DNA of 64,000 nucleotides from NCBI RefSeq assembly GCF_001939075.1, contig NZ_MPTA01000001.1:806001-870000 (forward strand), given 5' to 3'. The position numbers and the translations under genes are program-made. The number at the start of each line of letters is the position of its first letter. The stretch's first letter is position 1. Under the pieces are notes generated by a model. It saw only the letters and a program-made list of their open reading frames with translations. It ran no database searches and had not been told where the DNA came from. Below, piece after piece: positions 27,757 to 36,574 of this stretch. This DNA is from Paenisporosarcina indica. GTDB taxonomy: Bacteria; Bacillota; Bacilli; Bacillales_A; Planococcaceae.

Positions 27757-27830
27757 GTGAATTTTCATACATTAATAAAGATTAATTATTCAAAAAAATA
27801 GCAACCACATAGGGTTGCCCATAAGAAAAT

Positions 27831-28583
27831 CTATTTCTTCATAAAGAAGTTACGACCGACCTTTTCAATGATTCCTGGGGCCATACCGTACATTTTACTG
27901 GAAATGCCCATATACCAAGGAAGGTTCACTTCTCGTACAGGGCGATTAATAACACGTAGAATTCCATTCGTCACTTCATCAACTGACAAAAGGAATTTCT
28001 TTAATGACGCTTTATATGAACCCGTCGAATCGGCTAAATCCAAAAATGGTGTATCTATAGGTCCTGGGTTAATCGTCGTTACATGTATCCCATAGGACTG
28101 TACTTCCATACGAGTTGCGTTTACAAATCCTAAAAGTGCGTGTTTTGTTGCTGCATAAACAGCTGCCTTAGGAGTAGCCACTTTGCCTGCCTGAGATGCC
28201 ACATATATGAGGTGACCTGATTTTTGTTTCATCATTTCTGGAAGTATCCGGCTCGTTAATTTCATGGGTGCCGTGACATTGACACGCATCATTTGCTCAA
28301 TTTGTTCATCTGTGGTTTCATGTGCGTATGCGAATGTGCCAACACCTGCGGAAAAGATCACGATATCAAGAGGTGGGCATTGACTGATCACCTTTTCAAT
28401 TGCCTCATCTTCGAGCAAGTCGGCTTGGATGGTATGTATGCCTAAAGCAATTAGTTCTTGAAGCACACTTTTTGAACGGCCGCTTGCATATACGTTATAC
28501 CCTTTTATATGTAGCTCTTTTGCAACTTGTAAACCTACACCACTAGTTGCACCTGTGACTAGAACTGTTTTACGCTTGTCCAT
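27831..28583 (-). CDS. yqjQ: Short-chain dehydrogenase/reductase (YqjQ-like)
   Basis: An SDR enzyme of 250 residues. The NAD(P)-binding TGATSGVG is at residues 10-17, FSAGVG corresponds to the NNAG motif, and the catalytic Y-x-x-x-K is YAATK. The start at 28583 follows TTGGAG and overlaps the yqjP reading frame by 14 bp, indicating coupling. The pair with an MBL-fold protein is the yqjP-yqjQ arrangement known from B. subtilis near proI and yqjM, which are also in this window. Substrate unknown. Confidence 0.82.
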   Translation of the reverse strand: MDKRKTVLVTGATSGVGLQVAKELHIKGYNVYASGRSKSVLQELIALGIHTIQADLLEDEAIEKVISQCPPLDIVIFSAGVGTFAYAHETTDEQIEQMMRVNVTAPMKLTSRILPEMMKQKSGHLIYVASQAGKVATPKAAVYAATKHALLGFVNATRMEVQSYGIHVTTINPGPIDTPFLDLADSTGSYKASLKKFLLSVDEVTNGILRVINRPVREVNLPWYMGISSKMYGMAPGIIEKVGRNFFMKK

Positions 28584-29514
28584 ATGAGAATACTCCAATT
28601 TGATCACACGACTCAATTGCAAGTCCCTCTGCTAGTAAATAATCTATCTGACCGATTGTTTCAGACAGAGTCAATCCGAGTTCTTTTTCATAGACAGTAG
28701 GGAATAATCTCTGAGTTATTTCGAAAATGGTTAGCGGTTGTTCTGCAATCATCGCATGTACTTTCATCGCACGGGCATGTTGTTTTTCTAGGCGGTGAAC
28801 AATGAGTTGCTGAACATTTACCACTTCGTTGCCATGTCCACTATAGATTTTCTCAACTGGCATAGATAGGACTTTTCTCAGCGATTCATTATATTGCAGC
28901 ATGGCTTGTGGTCGGCCTGCGTTTGGATCAAGTGGAGGCTCTATTAAAGGATTGGATGAAATTTTCTCCAATATATGGTCTCCACCAATCATAACCCGAT
29001 CTTCTGCATGCCAAAATGACACATGACTCTGAGCATGACCCAATGTTTCAATGACAGACCAACCTGGATGACCTGGCAATGTGTCTCCTTCTTCGATCGT
29101 AACGTCGAGAGGACGACTACCCAAATAAGCCACTGGCCGTTTCATTTTCTCTACCCAAGAGTGATAATGTTCTGGAACACCTTCTTCTATTAATCGCTCC
29201 AAGTAAAAAGCATCATGGTAAGCAAAGAAACCAGGATCTCTCGTTAGCCATAAATCGTTATATTTATGTCCATACACTTTTGCTTGTGGAAAGGCATCAA
29301 TCCAACCTGCATGATCTGGATGATGGTGTGTTAAAAACACTTGTTCTACATCTTTAAACGTATAGCCTGCTTCTTTTATCCCTCTCTCTAACGCTTCATA
29401 GGCTTCAGGAGTTTTAGGACCAGCATCAATTAATGATAATGAATCCCCTTTTAGTAAATATGAATTGACATCCCCTACAGCGAAGGGAGTTGGTAAAATA
29501 AGTTTATGAATCAT
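28570..29514 (-). CDS. yqjP: MBL-fold metallo-hydrolase (YqjP-like)
   Basis: A 314-residue metallo-beta-lactamase-fold protein. The metal motif THHHPDH supplies His63, His65, Asp67 and His68. Further ligands are expected in TLGHAQSH and YSGHGNEV. A C-terminal winged-helix-like tail (about 50 residues) is typical of the YqjP/LACTB2-like subgroup. It is the first gene of the yqjP-yqjQ unit. The substrate is unknown. Confidence 0.85.
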   Translation of the reverse strand: MIHKLILPTPFAVGDVNSYLLKGDSLSLIDAGPKTPEAYEALERGIKEAGYTFKDVEQVFLTHHHPDHAGWIDAFPQAKVYGHKYNDLWLTRDPGFFAYHDAFYLERLIEEGVPEHYHSWVEKMKRPVAYLGSRPLDVTIEEGDTLPGHPGWSVIETLGHAQSHVSFWHAEDRVMIGGDHILEKISSNPLIEPPLDPNAGRPQAMLQYNESLRKVLSMPVEKIYSGHGNEVVNVQQLIVHRLEKQHARAMKVHAMIAEQPLTIFEITQRLFPTVYEKELGLTLSETIGQIDYLLAEGLAIESCDQIGVFSYGQA

Positions 29515-29686
29515 ATGGCATTCTCCTTAAAATGAATCACTATTCACTCTATTGTACAAGTTTTTATGATGTTCGTCACGTTTTCATGACCATGTCTTTC
29601 GACTATGAATTGCAAAGAATGCACGTAATAAAATTCATCCTAATCCAATTTCATTTTCTACACTCCTCGTTTTGGACAAGCAACAT

Positions 29687-29716
29687 AAAAAGAGCATCGA
29701 CTTTGAATGCTCTTTT
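29687..29716 (-). terminator. Terminator of the rsfA-like gene
   Basis: AAAAGAGCAT / ATGCTCTTTT (29687-29696, 29706-29715) around a short loop, with a T-run on the minus strand. A decayed second copy of this hairpin accompanies the pseudogene at 48.5 kb. Confidence 0.85.
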
Positions 29717-29723
29717 CATCACC

Positions 29724-30101
29724 CTATTCTATTCGCATTAACTCTTTTCCATTTAAAAGCCAATCCTTTATCTTCTCGTATTCGGATTGCAATTGTTCAT
29801 GATCCAGTTTAAGTTTCTCATAAGCATTGGATAGATCATCATAGGATGTCATCGCTAGTTGCAGATGGTCGTGAATTTCATTTGGTTTTTTGGTTCGACT
29901 CAATTTTTGTAAGTTGTACTGTTTCCGCAATGTTTTATTCCACCTGAACCCGCATGCCTGCTTTGTACGGTCGAGAATCGTGGCAGTTTCTTCAAAAGCC
30001 TGTAGTTGTGTTTTTCCTTCACGAATAAATGTTAAAACCGTGTCAGCAAGAACTTTATCATCTTCAACCGTCCAACTATCTTTTCTTGTTTTCTTATCCA
30101 A
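29724..30101 (-). CDS. RsfA/YlbO-family prespore-type transcriptional regulator
   Basis: A 125-residue protein with an N-terminal Myb/SANT-like helix-turn-helix. DSWTVEDDKVLADTVLTFI, the EGKTQLQAFEE segment and ACGFRWNKTLRKQY are the conserved block of the RsfA family. A C-terminal coiled coil follows (LKLDHEQLQSEYEKIKDWL). In B. subtilis RsfA modulates sigma-F-dependent genes in the forespore; this paralogue's targets are unknown. A partial, broken copy of the same gene is found at 48.5 kb. Confidence 0.82.
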   Translation of the reverse strand: MDKKTRKDSWTVEDDKVLADTVLTFIREGKTQLQAFEETATILDRTKQACGFRWNKTLRKQYNLQKLSRTKKPNEIHDHLQLAMTSYDDLSNAYEKLKLDHEQLQSEYEKIKDWLLNGKELMRIE

Positions 30102-30507
30102 AACATCACCCCCGCATTTTTATTACTATATGCAGAGAGAGACTAAACTTTAACAAGTTATGAAGGGTTAATGAATCATCTGTCTGTTTTCTGTTATTCA
30201 AGCCTAAAGCAGATGTTTATTAATTTGAAGATTTCAGGACCATATCAAAAATTCGGGTTTTCGCGAATTATTTAAATGATTCACAAAGGCATCTTTCTAA
30301 GTGCCTGGGTAATTAACTTTATGGTTGTACTGTACTTCTTGCTTCCTTATATGATCTAGCTAATCTAGCATTACTTACTGTTTTACAATTTACCGTCTAT
30401 TTAATTACAAATCATGTCATACTAAATAGAAAATTTTGCTAAATTATATGTTGTTTTCAAATAAAATATGTTACAATTAATTTACTATTCGGAAAGGGGT
30501 GAATAAT
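30102..30507. other. AT-rich region upstream of the peptide gene
   Basis: No gene seen. A -10-like TACAAT lies about 35 bp before the peptide gene at 30508, without a well-spaced -35. Confidence 0.35.
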
Positions 30508-30636
30508 ATGAAAAATAAGTTTAAAATCGTTTTATCTGCTGTGTGTCTTGCTGCAATCTTAGTAGGACCAAGCGCAGCATTCGCAGGTGAAAGTCAAAAC
30601 AATTTCTGTCATAAACCTTGTTTAGAAAGAACGTGA
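30508..30636 (+). CDS. Secreted small peptide precursor (42 aa)
   Basis: The ATG follows GAAAGGGGTG. The product has a textbook signal peptide (MKNKFKIVLSAVCLAAILVG, then PSAAFA) with an AFA cleavage site after residue 26. It would release a 16-residue peptide, GESQNNFCHKPCLERT, with two cysteines three residues apart. A terminator follows ~80 bp later. No Rap-type receptor gene is adjacent. It may be a signalling peptide, a bacteriocin-like peptide or a small secreted prot of another kind; I cannot decide. Confidence 0.6.
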   Translation: MKNKFKIVLSAVCLAAILVGPSAAFAGESQNNFCHKPCLERT

Positions 30637-30716
30637 ATTCATTTTTATTATTTTTGGTAATAAAGCAATAACATCTTTGTAATCGACCTTTCATTGTAAA
30701 GTTAATAATTGGTCAA

Positions 30717-30748
30717 CAACAGCCAACATATGATTGGCTGTTTTTTTG
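30717..30748 (+). terminator. Terminator of the secreted-peptide gene
   Basis: ACAGCCAA / TTGGCTGT (30719-30726, 30734-30741) followed by a run of T. Confidence 0.85.
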
Positions 30749-31019
30749 TGCATTTTGTATCTACTATGTTTCTATTAGAATTAATAAGTATGTTTGAAAT
30801 CCCAAAACTATGATCTGTATGTAAATTAACAATTCCATAATTTGTCGTCGAATTGAATAATGGATCAACCTCGTGTGCTGTATAGTTATCATAGAGTGCA
30901 TGAGACATTCTTATCACGCTTTTTTATCATGATTATTCAATATCATCCGACAGGGAAAAGCAAGACCGCCAAAAGCCGTCACATTCCGTTTGCACCGTAT
31001 GATATGTCACCTTTCATCC
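30749..31019. other. Intergenic region with a doubtful ORF remnant
   Basis: On the minus strand a frame from 30917 to 30702 encodes a polar sequence (SHALYDNYTAHEVDPLFN and onward), but it runs through the neighbouring terminator and has no ribosome site. It could be the tail of a lost gene. Nothing else is recognised. Confidence 0.25.
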
Positions 31020-32942
31020 CTATTCGTTCTTGAAAGTTAAGAGGCTTTCATTCGGAAATTTTTTTTGATAATGCGCAAGTGCAAGTAGAGGAAAAATATA
31101 TCGATAACTATGATAATGAATATAGAAACTGCCAGCCATTCCCTGTCCTTTTGGATAAGATGTTGTCCAGTCATCTTTATCATTATTTTCTAAAATATAT
31201 TTGATGCCGGATACTATTTCTGGTGTAAGTTCATTTTCAGCAGCAATCAGCGCATCCAATGCCCACGCTGTATGAGTTAACGTACTGGCTCTCAATGGAA
31301 TGTACGTTTTCCTTTTGTCACTTTTACAAGACTCTCCCCATCCCCCATCCGAATTTTGAATATCTCGGAGCCATTTGACTGATTTTAGAATAGAAGGATG
31401 GTCCGATGGTATACCTGCTGCAACAAGCCCGGTTATAGCAGCCCAAGCACCATAAATATAACATATGCCCCATCGGCCATACCACGATCCATTCGGTTCT
31501 TGATGATCGAATAACCAATTCACACCTGACTTTATAGAGTCGTGACTCTTCTTTAAGTTAGTGAATTTCCCAAAAAACTCCAATGTTCTTCCTGTTAAAT
31601 CTGCACTTGATGGATCTGCGAGTAAATATTCAGCATCTTGAATTGGTATTAAAGACAAAATGCTTTTATTCACGCCTTTTTCGAAAGATGGCCATCCTCC
31701 ATCATCATTTTGCATTGAAAATATCCAGTTGATTCCTCTGTCCCAAGATGTTTGGACCTTGGGATTTTTATTGACAGTTTTGCAGATTGACCTTAAGGAT
31801 GCAGTAGTATCATCAATATCTGGGTTCATTGTATTTACATTTGAGAAACCCCATCCCCCTGGAAGACTATGTGGACTGTGTATGACCCAGTCCCCATATT
31901 TAAAATGCTGTCGTGTTAATAAAAATTGGTTTGCTTTTTTTATAACGGGATCTAATTCGGAAACGCCTGCTTCTTGCAGGGCATAACTAATTAAAGCTGT
32001 ATTCCATACAGATGCTGTGGTGAATTGCATATGAGTCTTCCCGTCAACTTGGCATTTCATAGACTTTAATCCGTTTACCGCATGAATAATTGTGGGATGA
32101 TCTTTCTTATATCCAAGGGAAAGCAACGCGAAAATCAGCAGAAATGTCGAACTGAAGTAACTGTATAAGGTGCCATCTGGTTCAATTCGTTCCAGCATAT
32201 ACTGTTTTGTCTTATCTACCGCAAGTTCCTGAATTTGCTTTGGCAAACCAATTAGGTCCTCAATTCTTTTTTGAATGGACAAAAGAAAAGGGCTCCATTC
32301 ATTTAAGAGTACCCTTGATAAATATTCTTCATCCCACCGGTTATGATTCAAAATATATAAATCTGAAATGTTTGGACTTTTATGTGTTTTAATTATGTAT
32401 TTCTTATCAGCGAGAATCATGATTGGAGCGATATTTACTCTACCAAAGACAGAAAAGTCGAAAAAATTCATCGGAAATGAGTGTGGTAGTAAAATGAATT
32501 CTGTCGGGATAGTGACAATTTTTGCCCATGAAAATTGTCCTGTTACTGCCAACATAATTTTTGTTAGTAAATTACTTTTGTCTATTCCCCCATTTGATAA
32601 AATAAACTGTCTTGCTATTTGCATTCGTACATCATCGTGAGAACAATAGCCGGAATATAGAAGGGCGTAATAAGCTTCAATCGTGGCAGCTACATTACCG
32701 TCATCTTCTTCATCATAATACAACTTCCAAGCCCCACTATCTTGTTGTTTGCTTAAAATCCGATCTACTAGTTCCTTTATTAATTCTTCATCATCAATTG
32801 TTAAAGAACGTAATAAAATAATCATATAGGCATCCGTTGTAATACCTGTTTCAAAAGGATAATTCCAAGTTCCTGCCTCAGATTGATCCTTCTTCAAGTT
32901 ACTTATCATTCGTTTAATTTCGTCTGACAGGGTATCGTTCAC
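31020..32942 (-). CDS. sqhC: Class II terpene cyclase, tetraprenyl-beta-curcumene (sporulenol) cyclase type
   Basis: A 640-residue squalene-hopene-cyclase-like protein. The catalytic acid motif DXDDTTA is intact (Asp375-Ile-Asp377-Asp378-Thr-Thr-Ala381). Several QW repeats are visible: QQDSGAWKLY near the N-terminus, then QNDDGGWPSF, QEPNGSWYGRW and QNSDGGWGES. It is much closer to B. subtilis SqhC (632 residues), which cyclises tetraprenyl-beta-curcumene to sporulenes during sporulation, than to true hopene synthases. The start is a GTG at 32942 behind AGGAAGGA. It lies alone between two blocks of conserved genes; membrane association is expected. Confidence 0.88.
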   Translation of the reverse strand: MNDTLSDEIKRMISNLKKDQSEAGTWNYPFETGITTDAYMIILLRSLTIDDEELIKELVDRILSKQQDSGAWKLYYDEEDDGNVAATIEAYYALLYSGYCSHDDVRMQIARQFILSNGGIDKSNLLTKIMLAVTGQFSWAKIVTIPTEFILLPHSFPMNFFDFSVFGRVNIAPIMILADKKYIIKTHKSPNISDLYILNHNRWDEEYLSRVLLNEWSPFLLSIQKRIEDLIGLPKQIQELAVDKTKQYMLERIEPDGTLYSYFSSTFLLIFALLSLGYKKDHPTIIHAVNGLKSMKCQVDGKTHMQFTTASVWNTALISYALQEAGVSELDPVIKKANQFLLTRQHFKYGDWVIHSPHSLPGGWGFSNVNTMNPDIDDTTASLRSICKTVNKNPKVQTSWDRGINWIFSMQNDDGGWPSFEKGVNKSILSLIPIQDAEYLLADPSSADLTGRTLEFFGKFTNLKKSHDSIKSGVNWLFDHQEPNGSWYGRWGICYIYGAWAAITGLVAAGIPSDHPSILKSVKWLRDIQNSDGGWGESCKSDKRKTYIPLRASTLTHTAWALDALIAAENELTPEIVSGIKYILENNDKDDWTTSYPKGQGMAGSFYIHYHSYRYIFPLLALAHYQKKFPNESLLTFKNE

Positions 32943-33099
32943 AAAATTCGTCCTTCCTGTAGCATAAATTCAATACACCTAAACATATTCTTTTAGTTTT
33001 TAAAAAATGCGAGAAAGTGATTAAGTATCTTTAGTCGGAATCCAAACCCATAATCCCTAGAGAGTATGAATAAACCATTACTCACTTTTCCATTCGCTA

Positions 33100-33129
33100 T
33101 TGACATTTTCTTGACCTGATGTTTATAAT
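33100..33129 (+). promoter_or_regulatory. Sigma-A promoter of the proI leader
   Basis: TTGACA (33100-33105) and TATAAT (33124-33129) are both perfect hexamers, with an 18-bp spacer. Transcription would start near 33136, just before stem I of the T-box leader. Confidence 0.75.
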
Positions 33130-33149
33130 TTGAATAATTTAGAAATTTC

Positions 33150-33385
33150 GGGCTTTGATAAAGAATAGTAATCGTGTTGAAGGAACCAAGAGAGTGTGTT
33201 CATCGGCTGTAAGACACACACCCCTCTCACTCGATGAACCTACTTTGGAGCTACCATGCAAACATGGTCGTGCCTTCGCGATAAGAAGGAATGAGTTGTG
33301 TTCAAAATTATTTGAGCAAAACAAGGTGGTACCGCGGAAACATGCGTTTTCGTCCTTTTATAAGGACGGGAGCGTATTTTTTTAT
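33150..33385 (+). promoter_or_regulatory. T-box leader, proline specific, upstream of proI
   Basis: The T-box sequence AGGTGGTACCGCG occurs at 33325-33337. A terminator follows: CGTCC/GGACG around TTTTATAA, extended by ATGCG/CGTAT and ending in a T-run near 33383. In stem I the specifier position reads GAA-CCT-AC (CCT at 33239-33241), a proline codon. Uncharged proline tRNA should bind the specifier and the T-box bulge, favour the antiterminator and switch proI on. No protein gene lies in this stretch. Confidence 0.88.
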
Positions 33386-33408
33386 GCAAAGAAAAAGGAG
33401 GAGTCGCA

Positions 33409-34221
33409 ATGAAAACGATCGTATTTGTTGGAGCAGGTTCAATGGCACAAGCAATGATTCATGGCTGGATGAAAGAGGATACGGTTTCCCCCGATGACGT
33501 CTATGTGATGAACAAATCAGATCGAGCTAAATTGTCTTCTCTAAAGGAAACTTATGGTGTCAATCTCGTGTGTGAAGAAAAAGAAATTGTGAAAAAAGCT
33601 GATTTAGTGATATTAGCGATGAAACCAAAAGATGTTCAAGCAGGCATGGAAACAATCGCCCCTCTTCTACCTTCAAATGCAGTTGTGTTATCCGTTCTAG
33701 CGGGTGTACCGATGGAAACGATTGAACAAGGGTTAGGAAAGCGACCAATTGCTCGCTGTATGCCGAATACTTCAGCTAATGTCGGAATGTCGGCTAGTGC
33801 GGTCGCTTGGAATAATCAGATACAAAACGATGAGAAAAAAGAGATTCTTCACTTGCTGCAAGCTATTGGAATAGTAAAAGAAGTGGAAGAAGAACAATTG
33901 CATGTAGTCACGGCATTATCTGGCAGTGGCCCTGCTTACATTTATTACTTTGTCGAAGCGTTTGAGTCAGCTGCCATATTAGGTGGACTTTCTTCAAAGG
34001 TGGCAAGAGAATTGCTTGTTCAAACACTTGCGGGATCTGCAGAAATGTTAAAACAATCCATTGAACCCCCAGCAAATCTCCGAGAAAAAGTGACAAGCCC
34101 AGGTGGCACAACTGAAGCGGGTATTCAATCGTTACAACAAAACGGCTTCACCGAAATACTTGCAGAATGTTTGAAGGCCGCGGAAGCACGTTCTCGTGAG
34201 CTTGGTAAGCTCTATTTATAG
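33409..34221 (+). CDS. proI: Pyrroline-5-carboxylate reductase
   Basis: A 270-residue enzyme making the last step of proline synthesis (P5C to proline with NAD(P)H). The Rossmann loop FVGAGSMAQA is at residues 6-15. The C-terminal family signature includes ALSGSGPAYIYYF and TSPGGTTEAGIQSL. The ATG follows AAAAAGGAGG. It is controlled by the proline T-box leader, so this is the anabolic ProI type. namA follows 44 bp downstream. Confidence 0.95.
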   Translation: MKTIVFVGAGSMAQAMIHGWMKEDTVSPDDVYVMNKSDRAKLSSLKETYGVNLVCEEKEIVKKADLVILAMKPKDVQAGMETIAPLLPSNAVVLSVLAGVPMETIEQGLGKRPIARCMPNTSANVGMSASAVAWNNQIQNDEKKEILHLLQAIGIVKEVEEEQLHVVTALSGSGPAYIYYFVEAFESAAILGGLSSKVARELLVQTLAGSAEMLKQSIEPPANLREKVTSPGGTTEAGIQSLQQNGFTEILAECLKAAEARSRELGKLYL

Positions 34222-34265
34222 AAGAATTTGTTATAATACGAACATATATGGAAGGAGGCATTTAA

Positions 34266-35282
34266 ATGGCTAAGTTATTTGATGAATATACAATTAAAGA
34301 CATAACCCTTAAAAATCGTATTGTGATGGCCCCTATGTGTATGTATTCGAGTCACAATGAGAATGGTCATGTGGAAAATTGGCACCGCGTCCATTACCCG
34401 ACTCGTGCAGTTGGGCAAGTGGGACTTATCATTGTAGAAGCAACCGCGGTTCTACCGGAAGGCCGTATTTCATCGAGGGATTTGGGTATTTGGAGCGATG
34501 AGCATATCCAAGGATTATCCGAAATCGTGGATTCTATGAAAGCCCTTGGTTCAAAAACCGGTATCCAATTAGCGCATGCAGGTCGGAAAGCAACAGTTGA
34601 TGGTGATATTTTCGCCCCTTCTCCACTTGCATTCAATGATCATTACAAAATGCCAGTCGAAATGACGAAGGAAGATATAGCTAAAACAATAGAAGCATTT
34701 AAACAAGGAACCATTCGGGCGAAGAAAGCAGGGTTTGATGTAATAGAACTTCATGGTGCCCATGGTTATTTATTCAATGAATTTCTCTCTCCCTTAACTA
34801 ATAAACGATTGGACGAATACGGTGGCAGTGACGAAAATCGCTATCGCCTGCTACGCGAAATCATTGATGCAGTTCGTACCGTATGGGATGGACCTTTATT
34901 TGTCCGTATTTCTGCATATGACTACACTGAAGGCGGCATGACACCTGATGCATATGTAACGATGACGAAATGGATGAAAGAACAGGACGTGGATTTAATC
35001 GATGTGAGTTCAGGTGCTAACGTTCCAGCAACCATTGATTCATATCCTGGGTATCAAGTGAATTTCTCTGAAACCATTAAACACGATACACCAATCGCAA
35101 CGGGTGCAGTTGGCATGATTACTTCCCCACTACATGCTGAGGAAATTTTAAAGAATGATCGTGCTGACCTGATTTTCTTGGCACGTGAATTACTACGCGA
35201 TCCTTATTGGCCTTATCGTGCAGCCAAAGAGTTACGTACAGAAATCAAGTCACCTATCCAATATGAACGCGGCTGGTTGTAA
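34266..35282 (+). CDS. namA: NADPH dehydrogenase NamA (YqjM-type old yellow enzyme)
   Basis: A 338-residue FMN-dependent ene-reductase. Signature residues of the YqjM class are present: MAPMCMYSS with Cys25 and Tyr27 modulating the flavin, and the paired histidines in [10 protein letters not shown]. The enzyme reduces activated C=C bonds and is linked to detoxification of electrophiles. The ATG follows GAAGGAGG. The proI-namA order mirrors the yqjM/proI neighbourhood of B. subtilis. A TATAAT at ~34234 could add an internal promoter. Confidence 0.94.
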   Translation: MAKLFDEYTIKDITLKNRIVMAPMCMYSSHNENGHVENWHRVHYPTRAVGQVGLIIVEATAVLPEGRISSRDLGIWSDEHIQGLSEIVDSMKALGSKTGIQLAHAGRKATVDGDIFAPSPLAFNDHYKMPVEMTKEDIAKTIEAFKQGTIRAKKAGFDVIELHGAHGYLFNEFLSPLTNKRLDEYGGSDENRYRLLREIIDAVRTVWDGPLFVRISAYDYTEGGMTPDAYVTMTKWMKEQDVDLIDVSSGANVPATIDSYPGYQVNFSETIKHDTPIATGAVGMITSPLHAEEILKNDRADLIFLARELLRDPYWPYRAAKELRTEIKSPIQYERGWL

Positions 35283-35376
35283 GGAAGAAACTTAAATGAA
35301 TTTTAGGGATCAAAAATGGACCAATTTCCATTAACGGGTTCTGTTATGAAGTACAAAACTTTAAAATGTATAAACA

Positions 35377-35413
35377 AAAAACCATCAATTTGCAACTTAA
35401 ATTGATGGTCTTT
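35377..35413 (+). terminator. Terminator after namA
   Basis: ACCATCAATTT / AAATTGATGGT (35381-35391, 35399-35409) followed by CTTTTC. The remaining space to 35590 shows nothing recognisable. Confidence 0.8.
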
Positions 35414-35590
35414 TCTTCTTGTTATATAAGACTTTTCCTTCTTCATTGACTAAATCTGTATTCCAATTGGTATTGGTAACCAATCTAATCCTAATTTCAA
35501 AGGTTTCAATGTTTTCTCTAATGTTATAGTTGTAACTTTTTAATAAGCAGTAACTCTATAATTAATGATTAATTAATCGGAAATCGAAAC

Positions 35591-35620
35591 TTAAACTAAA
35601 GCATCCGTTAGTTGAATAAG
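35591..35620 (+). repeat. Cassette repeat 1 (B palindrome)
   Basis: TTAAACTAAAG...CGTTAGTTGAATAAG, one B-type palindrome. The stop codon of the phosphotransferase gene (minus strand) is 10 bp away. It marks the left border of the array. Confidence 0.75.
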
Positions 35621-35630
35621 AAGATGACTA

Positions 35631-36539
35631 CTATAAGGTGTTATTTATTTTTTGACTTAACAAATGAACTCGCTTTAGATAGTAATCCCTTTTAGCAGAA
35701 TCATTTATTAAGGTGGTGAATAATATGGATAACATTAAAGCAGTATCTAGTCGATAAATTGACTGTATAACTTCTTCAGTATTTATGATAATGTCTACAT
35801 TTTTGTATCCTTTTAGAAATTCTTCCTCAATCAACTCTTGTGATTCGGAAATTCTCATTAACTCCATAATCGGATTACCAATGAATGCATTATCCCAATC
35901 TATAATCCCTTTAATGACCCCATTTTCCCCTATTATATTTGGTGGTCTAACATCAAGGTGGAGTAAACAGTCCTTTGTTTGTGTAGTATTCAGAATTGCT
36001 TCCATTTCCTCTGAATCAGGAATAAGAATACTACTATTTAACAGTTTACATAGTAAATGAACACGTTCTGTTATTCTGTTAGAAATAATATTACTTAATG
36101 TTCGTTCATTCTGGTCAATGATTGATAAATTATTCAACGGTATCTTATGTATTTTAGAAGTGAGTTGTCCAACATCGTAGGAAGGTACCTCTTGAGAATC
36201 TCCCGATATAAAATCAGTTACTAAAAAGTTAATTTCTTCACCTAAATAAAGCTTATGAACTTTTGGTACTGGGATATTGTATTTCTGACAATGTTCGGAA
36301 ATAGTTGCTTCTTTTTTTAATGAAATAATGGCACTTAAATCTATATCATTCCTTATTTCTTCTGTTCTCCAAGGAGTTCTGATAGCAAGCATTCCCAAAT
36401 TTTTTTCTTTAATCAAAAAAACAGCATTATTAACTCCATTACCTATAAATTTCATTTCAACAATCTGCCATTCCAGACTGTTTAAAACATTAGCAATGCT
36501 AATTCTTAACGTTTCAATTTTATTATTTGTTAATCTCAT
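35631..36539 (-). CDS. Aminoglycoside phosphotransferase-family kinase
   Basis: A 302-residue protein of the APH/choline-kinase-like fold. The catalytic loop LLHLDVRPPNIIG (H-x-D-x4-N) and the metal loop GIIDWDNA (the DFG equivalent) are intact. Such enzymes phosphorylate aminoglycosides, macrolides or small metabolites; the substrate is not predictable. It sits 35 bp downstream of a methyltransferase gene, probably the same cassette or operon. Its stop codon abuts a cassette repeat. Confidence 0.78.
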   Translation of the reverse strand: MRLTNNKIETLRISIANVLNSLEWQIVEMKFIGNGVNNAVFLIKEKNLGMLAIRTPWRTEEIRNDIDLSAIISLKKEATISEHCQKYNIPVPKVHKLYLGEEINFLVTDFISGDSQEVPSYDVGQLTSKIHKIPLNNLSIIDQNERTLSNIISNRITERVHLLCKLLNSSILIPDSEEMEAILNTTQTKDCLLHLDVRPPNIIGENGVIKGIIDWDNAFIGNPIMELMRISESQELIEEEFLKGYKNVDIIINTEEVIQSIYRLDTALMLSILFTTLINDSAKRDYYLKRVHLLSQKINNTL

Positions 36540-36574
36540 AGACCAACCACCTTTGTAATCAAATAATAAGTATT

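Noticed and set aside
33155-33412. An 85-codon plus-strand ORF just before proI
   Set aside because: It lies across the T-box leader RNA (stem I, T-box, terminator) and has no ribosome site; the RNA structure explains the sequence.
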